A stretch of 64,000 nt of DNA from Paeniglutamicibacter psychrophenolicus (GTDB lineage: Bacteria; Actinomycetota; Actinomycetes; Actinomycetales; Micrococcaceae), in the NCBI RefSeq assembly GCF_030812255.1, contig NZ_JAUSSH010000002.1, positions 496,001-560,000 on the forward strand, written 5' to 3'. Positions within the stretch are counted from its first letter, which is position 1, and each line of letters starts with the position of its first letter. Below the pieces are notes generated by a model. It ran no database searches and was not told the origin of the DNA. It saw only the letters and a list, made by a program, of their open reading frames with translations. The position numbers and the translations under genes were made by a program. Of this stretch, positions 34,031-42,356 are shown piece by piece.

Positions 34031-34665
34031 TCGACATTGCAAGCCAGATCGGCGCCATCGACCGGACGGTCTCCCAGCGGAAGCTGGAAGACGGAAGCGA
34101 AGCCGTCTCGGTCCTGGCGCGCCGCACCTACAAGTCCGGTCCCGCGGAGCTGTGGGACGCGTTGACCAATCCCGAGCGGATCCCGCGCTGGTTCCTTCCG
34201 ATCAGCGGTGAGCTGCATGAAGGCGGAACCTTCCAGTTGGAGGGCAACGCCGGTGGACGCATCCTGGAATGCTCGCCACCGACCCGCCTGAAGGTCACCT
34301 TCGGCGGCGAGGACAGCCTCGTCGAGCTGCGCCTTGCCGCCGACGAACCCGGCACCACGACCCTGGAGCTGGAGCACACCGTCCCGCTGGCCATGGCCCA
34401 AAGCGGTGCCGGGGCACTATGGGTGGGTCCGGGCTGGGACGGAATGTTCCTGGCCCTGGGGCTGTTCGTCGACGGAATCGTGGCCGAGGACCCGGCCGCG
34501 GCCGCGCATTCCCCCGAGGCATTGGCCTTTTCCGAGCGTTCGGTCCGGGTCTGGGCCGAGGCGGTGCGCGAATCGGGCACGGCCACCGGCGAACAGCTCG
34601 AGGAAGCTCTGGCCATTTCCCTGGCGCAGTTCGCTCCCGGCAGCGAAGACCCGGCTTCCAGCTAG
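34027..34665 (+). CDS. SRPBCC (AHSA1-like) protein
   Basis: 212 aa, longer than the first paralogue because of a C-terminal helix bundle. Core motifs: RRTYKSGPAELWDALTNPER, RIPRWFLPISGELHEGGTFQ, GNAGGRILECSPPTRLKVTF and WDGMFLALGLFVDG. START-like domain for a hydrophobic ligand; no reaction known. Coupled to the preceding regulator. Confidence 0.87.
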   Translation: MIDIASQIGAIDRTVSQRKLEDGSEAVSVLARRTYKSGPAELWDALTNPERIPRWFLPISGELHEGGTFQLEGNAGGRILECSPPTRLKVTFGGEDSLVELRLAADEPGTTTLELEHTVPLAMAQSGAGALWVGPGWDGMFLALGLFVDGIVAEDPAAAAHSPEALAFSERSVRVWAEAVRESGTATGEQLEEALAISLAQFAPGSEDPASS

Positions 34666-34689
34666 GTCCGCGGGGCCACGGCCACAAGC

Positions 34690-34740
34690 AAAGACCACCC
34701 GCCTGGCGTTCATCCAAACGTGCCGGCGGGTGGCCTTTGC
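34690..34740. terminator. Hairpin between convergent SRPBCC and DinB genes
   Basis: AAAGACCACCCGCCTGGC pairs with GCCGGCGGGTGGCCTTT with two bulges. It serves the SRPBCC gene and may also end the convergent transcript. Confidence 0.7.
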
Positions 34741-34753
34741 TTGTCCGGAGGAC

Positions 34754-35296
34754 TCAGGAAGATCCGGGTTCCGGCCCGCGGGGCAGGTCCAACTGCCCGG
34801 CGTGAAAGTCGAAGTGTTCGGTGGGGTAGGCGTAGAGCTGCACCAGGGTCATGCCTCGGGTGAAGAACGGGTCCCAGCGGGTCGGGAAGGGCATGGCGCG
34901 GGACAGCGCGGCGGGAGACTCGGACTCGAGCTTCCTGCCCAGCACCGCCAGGACCCGATGGAGCCTTGCCGCCATCCGGTGACGGTTGTAGAAGCGGGCT
35001 GCGGCCTTCGAGCCCCAGTAGTTGACGGCATCGAAGGGGACGGTTGCGGCATCCAAGGCGGCGGCGAATCCGGCGGATACGGGGGCCGGCAACCGGGAAA
35101 GCACCCGGTGGAGCGGCAACAGGGCGCGTGCCACCATATATCCAAAGACCATGTGGAAGAGCAGTTCCTCGTTGTTCCAGCGGGTGCCGTTGCTGCGGCG
35201 GCCGAGGTCGGACGGGGACGCCCGGGCCAACCAGTCGCGCAATTGGAGCTCGGCGCGGGCGTACTGGGCGAGGATGCGTTCCCGGTCCGGGTCCAT
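34754..35296 (-). CDS. DinB-superfamily protein
   Basis: 180 aa helical protein. His in ELLFHMVFGYMVAR and the pair in TEHFDFHAGQLDLPRG fit the three-His metal site of DinB/YfiT-like proteins, and NGTRWNNEELLFHM is the usual N-terminal context. These proteins bind zinc or nickel; several are thiol-S-transferases using mycothiol or bacillithiol. The preceding gene (35310) ends 13 bp upstream and is probably cotranscribed. Confidence 0.7.
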   Translation of the reverse strand: MDPDRERILAQYARAELQLRDWLARASPSDLGRRSNGTRWNNEELLFHMVFGYMVARALLPLHRVLSRLPAPVSAGFAAALDAATVPFDAVNYWGSKAAARFYNRHRMAARLHRVLAVLGRKLESESPAALSRAMPFPTRWDPFFTRGMTLVQLYAYPTEHFDFHAGQLDLPRGPEPGSS

Positions 35297-35309
35297 GACT
35301 GCCTTGTGG

Positions 35310-35639
35310 CTAGGCGCGGGCGTTGGGTGCAGGTGCCGGGAGGGCCGCCCGGATGGCCCGGCGCAACTCGTCAATCTCCGGCTGGCCGGCGAGTCCCGAG
35401 GCCGTGGGGTAGACCCGGCAGGCCACGGCCGGTGCGGCAGCGGAGGCAAAGAGGTCGGTGCCGTCGAGGCTGAAGCTGGGAGATCCGTGGAAGTCGTATC
35501 GTTCGGCCTGGTCCTGGGTGGTGATTTCACGAACTTCGACCGCATTCGTGATGCCTTCGAGGCCTAGTGCCGTGTCGAAGAGTTCCTTGGCGGTGCCGGA
35601 ATTCGGGCATCCGGGGATTACGAGCAAAACCAGTTCCAT
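35310..35639 (-). CDS. Thioredoxin-like protein with CPNS motif
   Basis: 109 aa. MELVLLVIPGCPNSGTAKEL puts a single Cys in a glutaredoxin-like position (C-P-N-S), and HGSPSFSLDGTDLFA is the cis-proline loop. A second Cys at AVACRVYP is a late helix residue. Small proteins of this type are common hypotheticals. With only one N-terminal Cys it may act by a monothiol mechanism. It lies upstream of the DinB gene, which hints at a thiol-related pair. Confidence 0.7.
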   Translation of the reverse strand: MELVLLVIPGCPNSGTAKELFDTALGLEGITNAVEVREITTQDQAERYDFHGSPSFSLDGTDLFASAAAPAVACRVYPTASGLAGQPEIDELRRAIRAALPAPAPNARA

Positions 35640-35766
35640 GTCTTCAGTATCGCGCGTTTCGCAGACGGCGGCAGCACAACATGGCACGGAACACCGGCAC
35701 ACCCGGGCCCGCACCAAGGCGGACCCGGAGCGCGGTGGTCCGGGAAGCGGTGGAAGGTGGGCGGAA

Positions 35767-36606
35767 CTAGCCGTTGAAGGTGCCCGGGAACGGGCCGGTG
35801 CGCCCGTCGCGATCCAGGGCATCGAGCACCGCGATGCTGTCGGTGTCCAGGTCGAAGCCGAACAGATCCAGGTTCGAGGCCATGCGCGAGGCGGTGACGG
35901 ACTTCGGGATCACCACGTTGCCCTGCTGCAGGTGCCAGCGCAGCACCACCTGGGCGGGGGTGACGCCATGGACCGCTGCGGCTGCCAGCACCGCCGGGTC
36001 ATCCAGCACGGCGCCCTGGGCCAGCGGGCTCCAGGCCTCGGTCGCGATCCCGTGGGCACGGTTCACCGCGGCGGTCTCGCGGTTCTGCAGGAACGGGTGC
36101 AGCTCCACCTGATTGACCGCCGGCACCGTGCCACCGAGCCCGATGATGCGCTCGAGCTGTTCCGGCAGGAAGTTGGAGACTCCAATGGACCGGCTCAGCC
36201 CCGCGGCGCGCAGTTCCTCCAGCACCTGCCAGGATTCGAGGTACGCCTCGGTGTCGGTGCCCGGCCAGTGGATCAGGTACAGGTCCACGTGGTCCAGGCC
36301 CAGCTTGTCCAGGCTTGCGGCCAGCCCGTCGCGGGTCGTTTCCCGGCCCAGGTCGGCAAGCCAGAGCTTGGTGGTCACGAAGAGCTCCTCGCGCGGGATG
36401 CCGGAATCGGCCAGGGCGCGGCCGACCCCGGACTCATTGCCGTAGATGGCGGCGGTGTCGATGCTGCGGTACCCGGTTTCCAGTGCCGTGGACACCGCGG
36501 CCGTGGTCTGTGCCTCGGGGACCTGGAAGACTCCGTAGCCCAGCTGCGGCATGCTGGTTCCGTCATTGAGGGTGATGGTCGGGATGGTGGTGGTTGAAAT
36601 GCTCAT
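35767..36606 (-). CDS. Aldo/keto reductase
   Basis: 279 aa TIM-barrel NADPH-dependent carbonyl reductase of the 2,5-diketo-gluconate reductase type. Catalytic tetrad: Asp in GYRSIDTAAIYGNE, Tyr in the same stretch, Lys in LFVTTKLW and His in LYLIHWPG; NADPH contact VVIPKSVTASRMASN. All present. GGAG lies nine bases before the ATG. It follows the MFS gene at 36659 at a distance of 52 bp and may share its MarR-controlled promoter. Confidence 0.92.
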   Translation of the reverse strand: MSISTTTIPTITLNDGTSMPQLGYGVFQVPEAQTTAAVSTALETGYRSIDTAAIYGNESGVGRALADSGIPREELFVTTKLWLADLGRETTRDGLAASLDKLGLDHVDLYLIHWPGTDTEAYLESWQVLEELRAAGLSRSIGVSNFLPEQLERIIGLGGTVPAVNQVELHPFLQNRETAAVNRAHGIATEAWSPLAQGAVLDDPAVLAAAAVHGVTPAQVVLRWHLQQGNVVIPKSVTASRMASNLDLFGFDLDTDSIAVLDALDRDGRTGPFPGTFNG

Positions 36607-36658
36607 GGGGATTCTCCTGGGATTGACTGGGTCGGGTGGTTGGGGTGGGGGTGTGGCA

Positions 36659-37852
36659 CTAGCCGACGGTGACGGGCACCGATTCGGGCGCGCGGGCCCC
36701 GGAGTATTCGCCGCCGCGCACGCGGGTCGCAAGGATCATGACGGCGAGTCCCGCCACGGTGATCCCCGCGCCGGCCCACAGCGGTGAGGTGTACCCCAGT
36801 CCCGCGGCGATGGTCAGGCCGCCGACCCAGGCGCCCAGCGCGTTGCCCACGTTGAACGCGGCGATGTTGGCGCCCGAGGCGAGCGTGGGTGCATGCGCCG
36901 CATGGTTCATGATGCGCATCTGCAGGCCCGGGACGGTGGCGAAGCCGATGCCGCCCATGAGAACCAGCGCGATGACCGTGGCAATCTGGTTGCCGGCAAG
37001 AAGTGCGAAGGCCACCAGGACGACGGTGAGGATGGAGAGCACCGTGATCAGCGTGGCGGCCAGATTGCGGTCCGCGGCCTTGCCCCCGAGGATGTTGCCC
37101 ACGAAAAGTCCGACGCCGAAGAGCACCAGCAGCCACGGGACCGAACCGGCGGCAAAGCCGCTGACGCCGGTGAGCGTGAAGGCAATGTAGGTGAAGGCGC
37201 CGAACATGCCACCGTAGCCCAGGATGGTCACAGCCATCGAAAGCCAGACCTGCGGGCTGCGGAAGATGTTGAATTCGGCGAAGACGCCGGTGCTCGCGGA
37301 ACGGGCCAGGTTGCCCGGGACCAGGACCATGATGCCGATGAAGGCAATGATGCCGATGGCGGTGATGGCCCAGAAAGTGGAGCGCCAGCCGGTGGCCTGG
37401 CCCAGCAGCGTCCCGAAGGGGACGCCCAGGACGTTGGCGATGGTCAGGCCCGCAAACATGAAGGCGATGGCCCCGGCACGCTTGTTGGGCGCCACCAGGT
37501 CGGCGGCAACCACCGAACCGATGCCGAAGAAGGCGCCGTGGCACAGCGCGGCAATGATCCGGCCGACCATGACCAGCTCGTAGCTCGGGCCGGTGGCGCT
37601 GAGCAGGTTTCCGATGATGAACAGGAGCATCAGGAACAGCAGCGACTTCTTGCGGTCCAGCCTGCTGAGCACTGCGGTGAGGATGATGGCACCGATAGCC
37701 ACGGCGAGGGCATAGCCGGAGATGAGGTAGCCGGCGACGGTTTCGGTGACCCCGAAATCCGCGGCAACCTCGGGCAACAGGCCCATGATGACGAACTCGG
37801 TCAAGCCGATTCCAAAACCGCCCAGGGCAAGGGCGTAGAGAGCTATGGGCAT
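36659..37852 (-). CDS. Drug-efflux-type MFS transporter (AraJ/YdhP-like)
   Basis: 397 aa, 12 segments. PIALYALALGGFGIGLTEFV and LLPEVAADFGVTETVAGYLI are the start of the DHA1 drug:H+ antiporter family, with LSRLDRKKSLLFLM as the loop between segments 2 and 3. It probably exports a small toxic compound. It is divergent from a MarR regulator at 38012, the usual control arrangement, and is followed by an aldo/keto reductase. Confidence 0.9.
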   Translation of the reverse strand: MPIALYALALGGFGIGLTEFVIMGLLPEVAADFGVTETVAGYLISGYALAVAIGAIILTAVLSRLDRKKSLLFLMLLFIIGNLLSATGPSYELVMVGRIIAALCHGAFFGIGSVVAADLVAPNKRAGAIAFMFAGLTIANVLGVPFGTLLGQATGWRSTFWAITAIGIIAFIGIMVLVPGNLARSASTGVFAEFNIFRSPQVWLSMAVTILGYGGMFGAFTYIAFTLTGVSGFAAGSVPWLLVLFGVGLFVGNILGGKAADRNLAATLITVLSILTVVLVAFALLAGNQIATVIALVLMGGIGFATVPGLQMRIMNHAAHAPTLASGANIAAFNVGNALGAWVGGLTIAAGLGYTSPLWAGAGITVAGLAVMILATRVRGGEYSGARAPESVPVTVG

Positions 37853-38011
37853 GGAGAACCTTCGGTGTATGAGGGCTGGGATGAGATGCGGAGGGTTTCC
37901 CCACATCGATCGTTGCGTCTGCAACTAACTGCTGACACAATGATTGCATACGCGCTATATCGGCGCAAGGTGCTACTCTTGGGGAGTCGGAAAACACGAG
38001 GAGCATCACCC

Positions 38012-38458
38012 ATGGGGATCAAGGACGACGCAGTGCAGGTCCGCGCGCAGGGCTGGCGCACGCTCGCCGCGCTGCACAACCTGATCGAGGGAGAGCTTGA
38101 GCGCGCCCTGCAGGCCAAGCACGGGCTCTCCGTCGTTGAATTCACGGTGCTCGATGCCCTGAGCCGGCAGGACGGCTGGCACATGCGCATGGCCCAGCTC
38201 GCCCGTGCCGCCGCACTCTCTTCGTCGGCCACCACCCGATTGGTGACCCGTCTCGAGGACCGTGCCCTGCTGACCCGCATCCTGTGCCTGGATGACAGGC
38301 GCGGGATCTACACCGAACTCACCGAGGCGGGGGAGCAACTGCTCGTCGAGGCCCACCCGACACATGATGCGGTGCTCCGGGAAGCGCTCGAAAACGCCGC
38401 CCGGGTCCCCGAGCTCCAGGGCCTGGTCACCGCGGTCGCTGCCAGCGGCAACGGCTAG
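38012..38458 (+). CDS. MarR-family regulator of efflux gene
   Basis: 148 aa. Winged helix: HMRMAQLARAAALSSSATTRLVTRLEDRAL, wing LTRILCLDDRRGIYTELTEAG with the D-D-R-R-G signature. CACGAGGAG precedes ATG 38012. Divergent from the MFS transporter, so it most likely represses that gene and responds to its substrate. The 159-bp gap contains TTGCGTCTGCAA (4-bp arms), a possible site. Confidence 0.9.
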   Translation: MGIKDDAVQVRAQGWRTLAALHNLIEGELERALQAKHGLSVVEFTVLDALSRQDGWHMRMAQLARAAALSSSATTRLVTRLEDRALLTRILCLDDRRGIYTELTEAGEQLLVEAHPTHDAVLREALENAARVPELQGLVTAVAASGNG

Positions 38459-38714
38459 CCAGCCTCCAGACCCACCGCGCATCCCGCCGCATCACCGGCG
38501 AGCGCGGGCAATATCCATGACCTTCCGTGTGCCCGCATGTCCGCTTGATGACGCCCGGTGACTTCCCGTGGCATGCGCCGCGGCGTTCCAGCGGCGGGGG
38601 TGACGCCTCATGACAACGCGCTTCGGCCGTTGAAGCGCCGGGTGCGCAACCCCCTTCCCGGTTCCTAGAGTCGAGTCATTGATTCGACGCGAACCCTCGA
38701 AGGAGACCACCCGC

Positions 38715-39950
38715 ATGAGCACCACCGCCATTGACACCGACACTCTTCCCCGCACCCCATGGAACGGGCATGCCGACGAGCGCGAACTTGAACATTGGGC
38801 ATCCGTAGCCCGCACGGTTGCCCAGGCCCTCGCCGTTGACGCGTTGGCCCGCGACGCCGCGAACCAGGACCCGTTCAGTGAGGTTGGCCTGCTGCGGGAT
38901 TCGGGGCTGCTGAACCTGCTGGTCCCGGCCGAATCCGGAGGGGCCGGCGGACACTGGGAGTCGGCCTTCGCCGCGGTGCGCATCATTGCGGCGGCCGACG
39001 GTTCGATCGCGCAGTTGCTGGCCTACCACTACGCCAACCAGTCCAGCATCGCGTTCTATGCCGATCCTGCGACCCAGGGAACCTGGTTCGCCCGCAGCGC
39101 CGCCGCAGGCTGGCTCTGGGGTGATTCGGTGAACCCCGTCGATCCCGACCTCTCCCTCGCCGCCGTGGACGAGGGCTACCGGCTCAATGGACTCAAGCGC
39201 TTCTCCACCGGTTCCTCCGTCGGGGACGTGATCGTCGTCAATGCCGCGGTAAGCGGCGGGACAAATGACGGCAAGGTCCTTGCATTCGTGCTCGAACGCA
39301 CCCGCGAGGGACTGGAGCTGCTCGGGGACTGGGACCATCTGGGCCAGCGGCTTTCGGCCTCCGGCTCGGTGAAGTACCACGACGTGCTGGTGACGCCCGA
39401 GGACGTGCTGGGCGAAATCACGCCCGATCCGATTGTCACGCTGCTGACCCCGGGGCTGCAGCTGGCCTTCGGGAACTTCTACCTCGGCATCGCCGAGGGC
39501 GCTTTGGCGGCCGGGCGCAAGATCCTGCTGGAGCGCAAGAACTCCTGGTTCCTTTCCGCGGCCGGCAGCTACGCCCAGGACCCGATCTTCCAGCGCACCA
39601 TCGGGGAGCTGAAGGCGCGCACCGCCGCCGTCGGCGCCCTGGCCGAGAAGCTCAACCGCCGCTTCGACACCGAGGTGGGCCGCGCCGGCGCACTCGATGC
39701 GGCGCAACGAGGTGATGTTGCGGTGGCCATCGCCGAGCTCAAGGTCGTCGCCACCGAGGTGGCGCTGGAGGTGGCCAACCGCATTGACGAGGTGACCGGA
39801 GCCAGCTCCACCGGGAACGACGTGGGACTGGACCTGTTCTGGCGCAATGTGCGCACGCACTCGCTGCACGACCCGGTGGACTACAAGAAGATCGAGGTCG
39901 GACAGTACTTCCTGCACGGAACCAACGCGCCGCTCTCCCTGTATACCTAA
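38715..39950 (+). CDS. Acyl-CoA-dehydrogenase-fold flavin monooxygenase (DszC/SfnB-like)
   Basis: 411 aa. N-terminal helices, then LLNLLVPAESGGAGGHWESA, LNGLKRFSTGSSVGD and LGQRLSASGSVKYHDVLV, and C-terminal flavin-binding ATEVALEVANRIDEVTGASS. The catalytic Glu of true dehydrogenases is not obvious, and the overall pattern fits FMNH2-dependent sulfur monooxygenases of the DszC/SfnB group. It may take part in use of organic sulfur. AAGGAGA lies before ATG 38715. A truncated small frame follows. Confidence 0.8.
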   Translation: MSTTAIDTDTLPRTPWNGHADERELEHWASVARTVAQALAVDALARDAANQDPFSEVGLLRDSGLLNLLVPAESGGAGGHWESAFAAVRIIAAADGSIAQLLAYHYANQSSIAFYADPATQGTWFARSAAAGWLWGDSVNPVDPDLSLAAVDEGYRLNGLKRFSTGSSVGDVIVVNAAVSGGTNDGKVLAFVLERTREGLELLGDWDHLGQRLSASGSVKYHDVLVTPEDVLGEITPDPIVTLLTPGLQLAFGNFYLGIAEGALAAGRKILLERKNSWFLSAAGSYAQDPIFQRTIGELKARTAAVGALAEKLNRRFDTEVGRAGALDAAQRGDVAVAIAELKVVATEVALEVANRIDEVTGASSTGNDVGLDLFWRNVRTHSLHDPVDYKKIEVGQYFLHGTNAPLSLYT

Positions 39951-39982
39951 ACCGCGCACCCGAACCCCGAAAGGGAGCACCC

Positions 39983-40102
39983 ATGCAGGGGGACCACCAC
40001 CCCTGGGTGTTCAGGGCGGCGCTGGCCGGCGAGCACGCCGTGCGCGGGCCTCAGTCCTCGGCACCCAGGTACGCCAGGTCCTCGTCTTCCGGGTCCTCGT
40101 AG
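39983..40102 (+). pseudogene. Possible truncated gene start (39 codons)
   Basis: AAAGGGAGCACCC before an ATG is an excellent ribosome site 32 bp after the flavoprotein gene, and MQGDHHPWVFRAALAGEHAV looks like a real protein start. After about 20 residues the frame turns into the reverse of the next, minus-strand gene and stops. I read it as the remnant of a second operon gene cut off by a deletion; it could also be chance. Confidence 0.3.
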
Positions 40103-41304
40103 CTGATCTCGACGCCGGAGGGTTCGGCCAGGGCAAAGGCGACCAGCTTCTTCATCGCCGCGGGAATCCGGAAGTGCGTGTCGCGTTCCAACAGGCCTTC
40201 GGCGACCATGAGCTCCAGGAACAACTGTGCGAGGACCACCTCGTCGGTGTCCACCTCGTCCAGCGTCGCCATGGCCACCACCAGGTGCTCCACCGGGACC
40301 CCCTCGTCGAACCCGGCTTCCAGGAGGATGGAGGACAGCAGGTCAGCGAAGAGATCGTCTTCCGACTCCTGGTCGTCGTCGAACCCGGCGGCCGCCGTGG
40401 CGATGAATTGCAGGTACAGGCTCAACGCCACGTCCCGTACCAGGTGCATCAGCATCTCCTCGTGCGCGGCCCCGGCCAGGGCATCCAGGGGACGGTTCAT
40501 GGTCGCGCGCCGCGAACCCACCTCGAGGATGCCGATGCGCACCAGCGCTTCCCAGAACAAATCGAGCAGCGGAACCTGCTGGGCGCTGGTCGCCTGGAAC
40601 GGCGCGTCCTCGGCATCGGGGCCACGGACCGGGATGGTGTTGGCTCCCTGCGCCGAAACTCCCAGTGCCGCGGCCGCAGCCTGGATGTCCTTGCGGGTGA
40701 GCCGGCCTGTGGAGGTGACGTCGCGCTTGTCCCCGAACCATGCGAAGAATGCCTGCAGGTGCGCGGCCAGCGGCAATGCGAGCAGTGCATCCCGGGTCTG
40801 GGTGCGTGACAGGGCCGGGACCTCGAAGACCCTTTCGTCGAAATCTGCGTCGGCCTGCTCGTCTGCGGCTTCCATCAACTCTTCCTGCACCTCATCGAAC
40901 AACTGGTCGCTGCCGCTCCACAAATCCGAGTCGTCCAGATACAGCAGGTACCCCATCACCACCTGCAGGACGAAACCGAAGTCCTCCTCCGGGTGGTCGA
41001 AGAAGTACTTGCCCAGGGCCACCCGCGTGGCGAAAGGATGAAGCTCCGTGGCCACCTGGGTCTTGGCGGCAACGAGGTAGTTTTCCAGGAATCCCTGCAG
41101 CACCGGGAGCGGTTCGCCCAGTTCCGGCAGCGAGGTGTTGGCGCGCACCCATTTCATGAATCCCGCAGCCACCTCGTCCCCACTGCTGCGGACCCGGAAC
41201 TCGTCGATGCTGACGATGTTCCCGGCCGCCCCGGTCCGCCCGGGGTGCCCCTGCTTGGCCTTGCGGGACGTGGGTTTCTTCTTCTTGGACACGGGCTCTC
41301 GCAT
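40051..41304 (-). CDS. Acidic hypothetical protein, 417 aa
   Basis: Begins MREPVSKKKKPTSRKAKQGH, a basic tail, followed by a helical, strongly acidic protein (EEDF, DEVQEELMEAADEQADADFDE, ESEDDLFADLLSS). I recognise no domain. LHPFATRVALGKYFFDHPEED and PVEHLVVAMATLDEVDTDEV suggest repeated helical hairpins. Start is ATG 41304 or GTG 41292; the ribosome site is weak for both. It is divergent from another unknown gene at 41412 and they share a 107-bp promoter region. Confidence 0.7.
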   Translation of the reverse strand: MREPVSKKKKPTSRKAKQGHPGRTGAAGNIVSIDEFRVRSSGDEVAAGFMKWVRANTSLPELGEPLPVLQGFLENYLVAAKTQVATELHPFATRVALGKYFFDHPEEDFGFVLQVVMGYLLYLDDSDLWSGSDQLFDEVQEELMEAADEQADADFDERVFEVPALSRTQTRDALLALPLAAHLQAFFAWFGDKRDVTSTGRLTRKDIQAAAAALGVSAQGANTIPVRGPDAEDAPFQATSAQQVPLLDLFWEALVRIGILEVGSRRATMNRPLDALAGAAHEEMLMHLVRDVALSLYLQFIATAAAGFDDDQESEDDLFADLLSSILLEAGFDEGVPVEHLVVAMATLDEVDTDEVVLAQLFLELMVAEGLLERDTHFRIPAAMKKLVAFALAEPSGVEISYEDPEDEDLAYLGAED

Positions 41305-41411
41305 TCTTGCTGGTGGGAGGTGGCAGGCAACTTCCCACCACAGTACAACGGATCGACTCACGGGTTGGGGGGAATCCTTGGACGCGGAGGCCGGTTGCAT
41401 GGGAGGTTTGG

Positions 41412-42227
41412 ATGGTGGATGAGATGAGCGTCGAAATTGAATTGAAGACCCTGGACCGTGCCCGGGAACAGCTACGTACCATGTTGATGTTGGTGGAGGG
41501 TGGCCAGGTGCGTTGCAGCGCGGCCACCAAGAAGCCGTCGGCCGCAACCATGCGCCTGCTGGCCGAGGCACTGCCGGGAGGTGACTTCTACCCCGACGAG
41601 CACATCGCGGCCTTCGCCTGGCCATTGCTGCTGCAGGCCGGCGGACTGGCAGCCGGAACCAAGCTCGAACTCACCGCGCGCGGCCGGGCCGCACTCAAGA
41701 AGGAGCCGGATGAAGTCCTGTTGGGGCTGTGGGACCGGTGGGTCCGCGGCGGGGTGATCGACGAGCTGTCCAGGATCGAGGCCATCAAGGGGCAGAAGCG
41801 GACCAACACGCTCTCCGGGTTGAAGAACCGCAGGTTCATGGCGGCCGAGGTCCTGAAGGTGCTCTCCACCAGCGAGTTCACCATGGTGACCCAGGCCTAC
41901 AACGCCTCGATCCACGAGGGCGCGCACTTCACCGTGGTGCGTAACGACTTTGCGGCGTTCAAGCTCTATGTCGAAGACCCCGAGTACGGCAGCCTCGGGT
42001 ATGACCACATCGATTTCGGGGGATTCGTGGACAGGCGTTACCTGATGGCGTTGCTCCTTGAATACGCGGCGACGCTCGGAATCGTTGATGTGCGCTATGT
42101 CGATCCCGCGTTCGCGATGGATGACTTTGAGGATTTGTGGGGTACCGAGGCACTGACACGGATCAGCCGCTACGACGGTCTGCGTGCGGTGCGCCTGACC
42201 GAATTGGGGTTCCGCTCCATGGGGTGA
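41412..42227 (+). CDS. Hypothetical protein, 271 aa
   Basis: No family recognised. GGGAGG lies six bases before ATG 41412. The N-terminal half has helices (KTLDRAREQLRTMLMLVEGG); the part around LSTSEFTMVTQAYNASIHEG and the end SRYDGLRAVRLTELGFRSMG look like winged-helix modules, as in helicase-associated or DNA-binding proteins. Divergent from the acidic protein at 40051; the two may act together. Confidence 0.7.
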   Translation: MVDEMSVEIELKTLDRAREQLRTMLMLVEGGQVRCSAATKKPSAATMRLLAEALPGGDFYPDEHIAAFAWPLLLQAGGLAAGTKLELTARGRAALKKEPDEVLLGLWDRWVRGGVIDELSRIEAIKGQKRTNTLSGLKNRRFMAAEVLKVLSTSEFTMVTQAYNASIHEGAHFTVVRNDFAAFKLYVEDPEYGSLGYDHIDFGGFVDRRYLMALLLEYAATLGIVDVRYVDPAFAMDDFEDLWGTEALTRISRYDGLRAVRLTELGFRSMG

Positions 42228-42275
42228 ACGGGAGGAGCCGCCTAACATAGGCAAAACCGAGGATTCGAATCGATA

Positions 42276-42301
42276 AAAACAGTTTTACGTATGTGCCGTA
42301 A
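42276..42301. promoter_or_regulatory. Candidate operator before MBL/MHS operon
   Basis: AAAACAGTTTT (42276-42286) and, overlapping it, TTACG-N7-CGTAA (42285-42301) are two symmetrical sites 55-80 bp before the hydrolase start. The second has the size of a LysR-type box. Confidence 0.35.
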
Positions 42302-42356
42302 GACTACATCCTTGTGTGAAGGACATCTCATTCTTCTCGCATAAGGAGCAGCACAC

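Noticed and set aside
37853-38011. TTGCGTCTGCAA and GCGC repeats as a firm MarR operator
   Set aside because: Arms of only four bases; too weak to list as a separate site.
36893-38458. Plus-strand frame of 521 codons ending in the MarR gene
   Set aside because: Only the last 149 codons are real; the front part is antisense to the MFS transporter.
42255-42275. GGATTCGAATCG, which resembles a tRNA T-loop
   Set aside because: It is a local palindrome; no other tRNA arms are present upstream.
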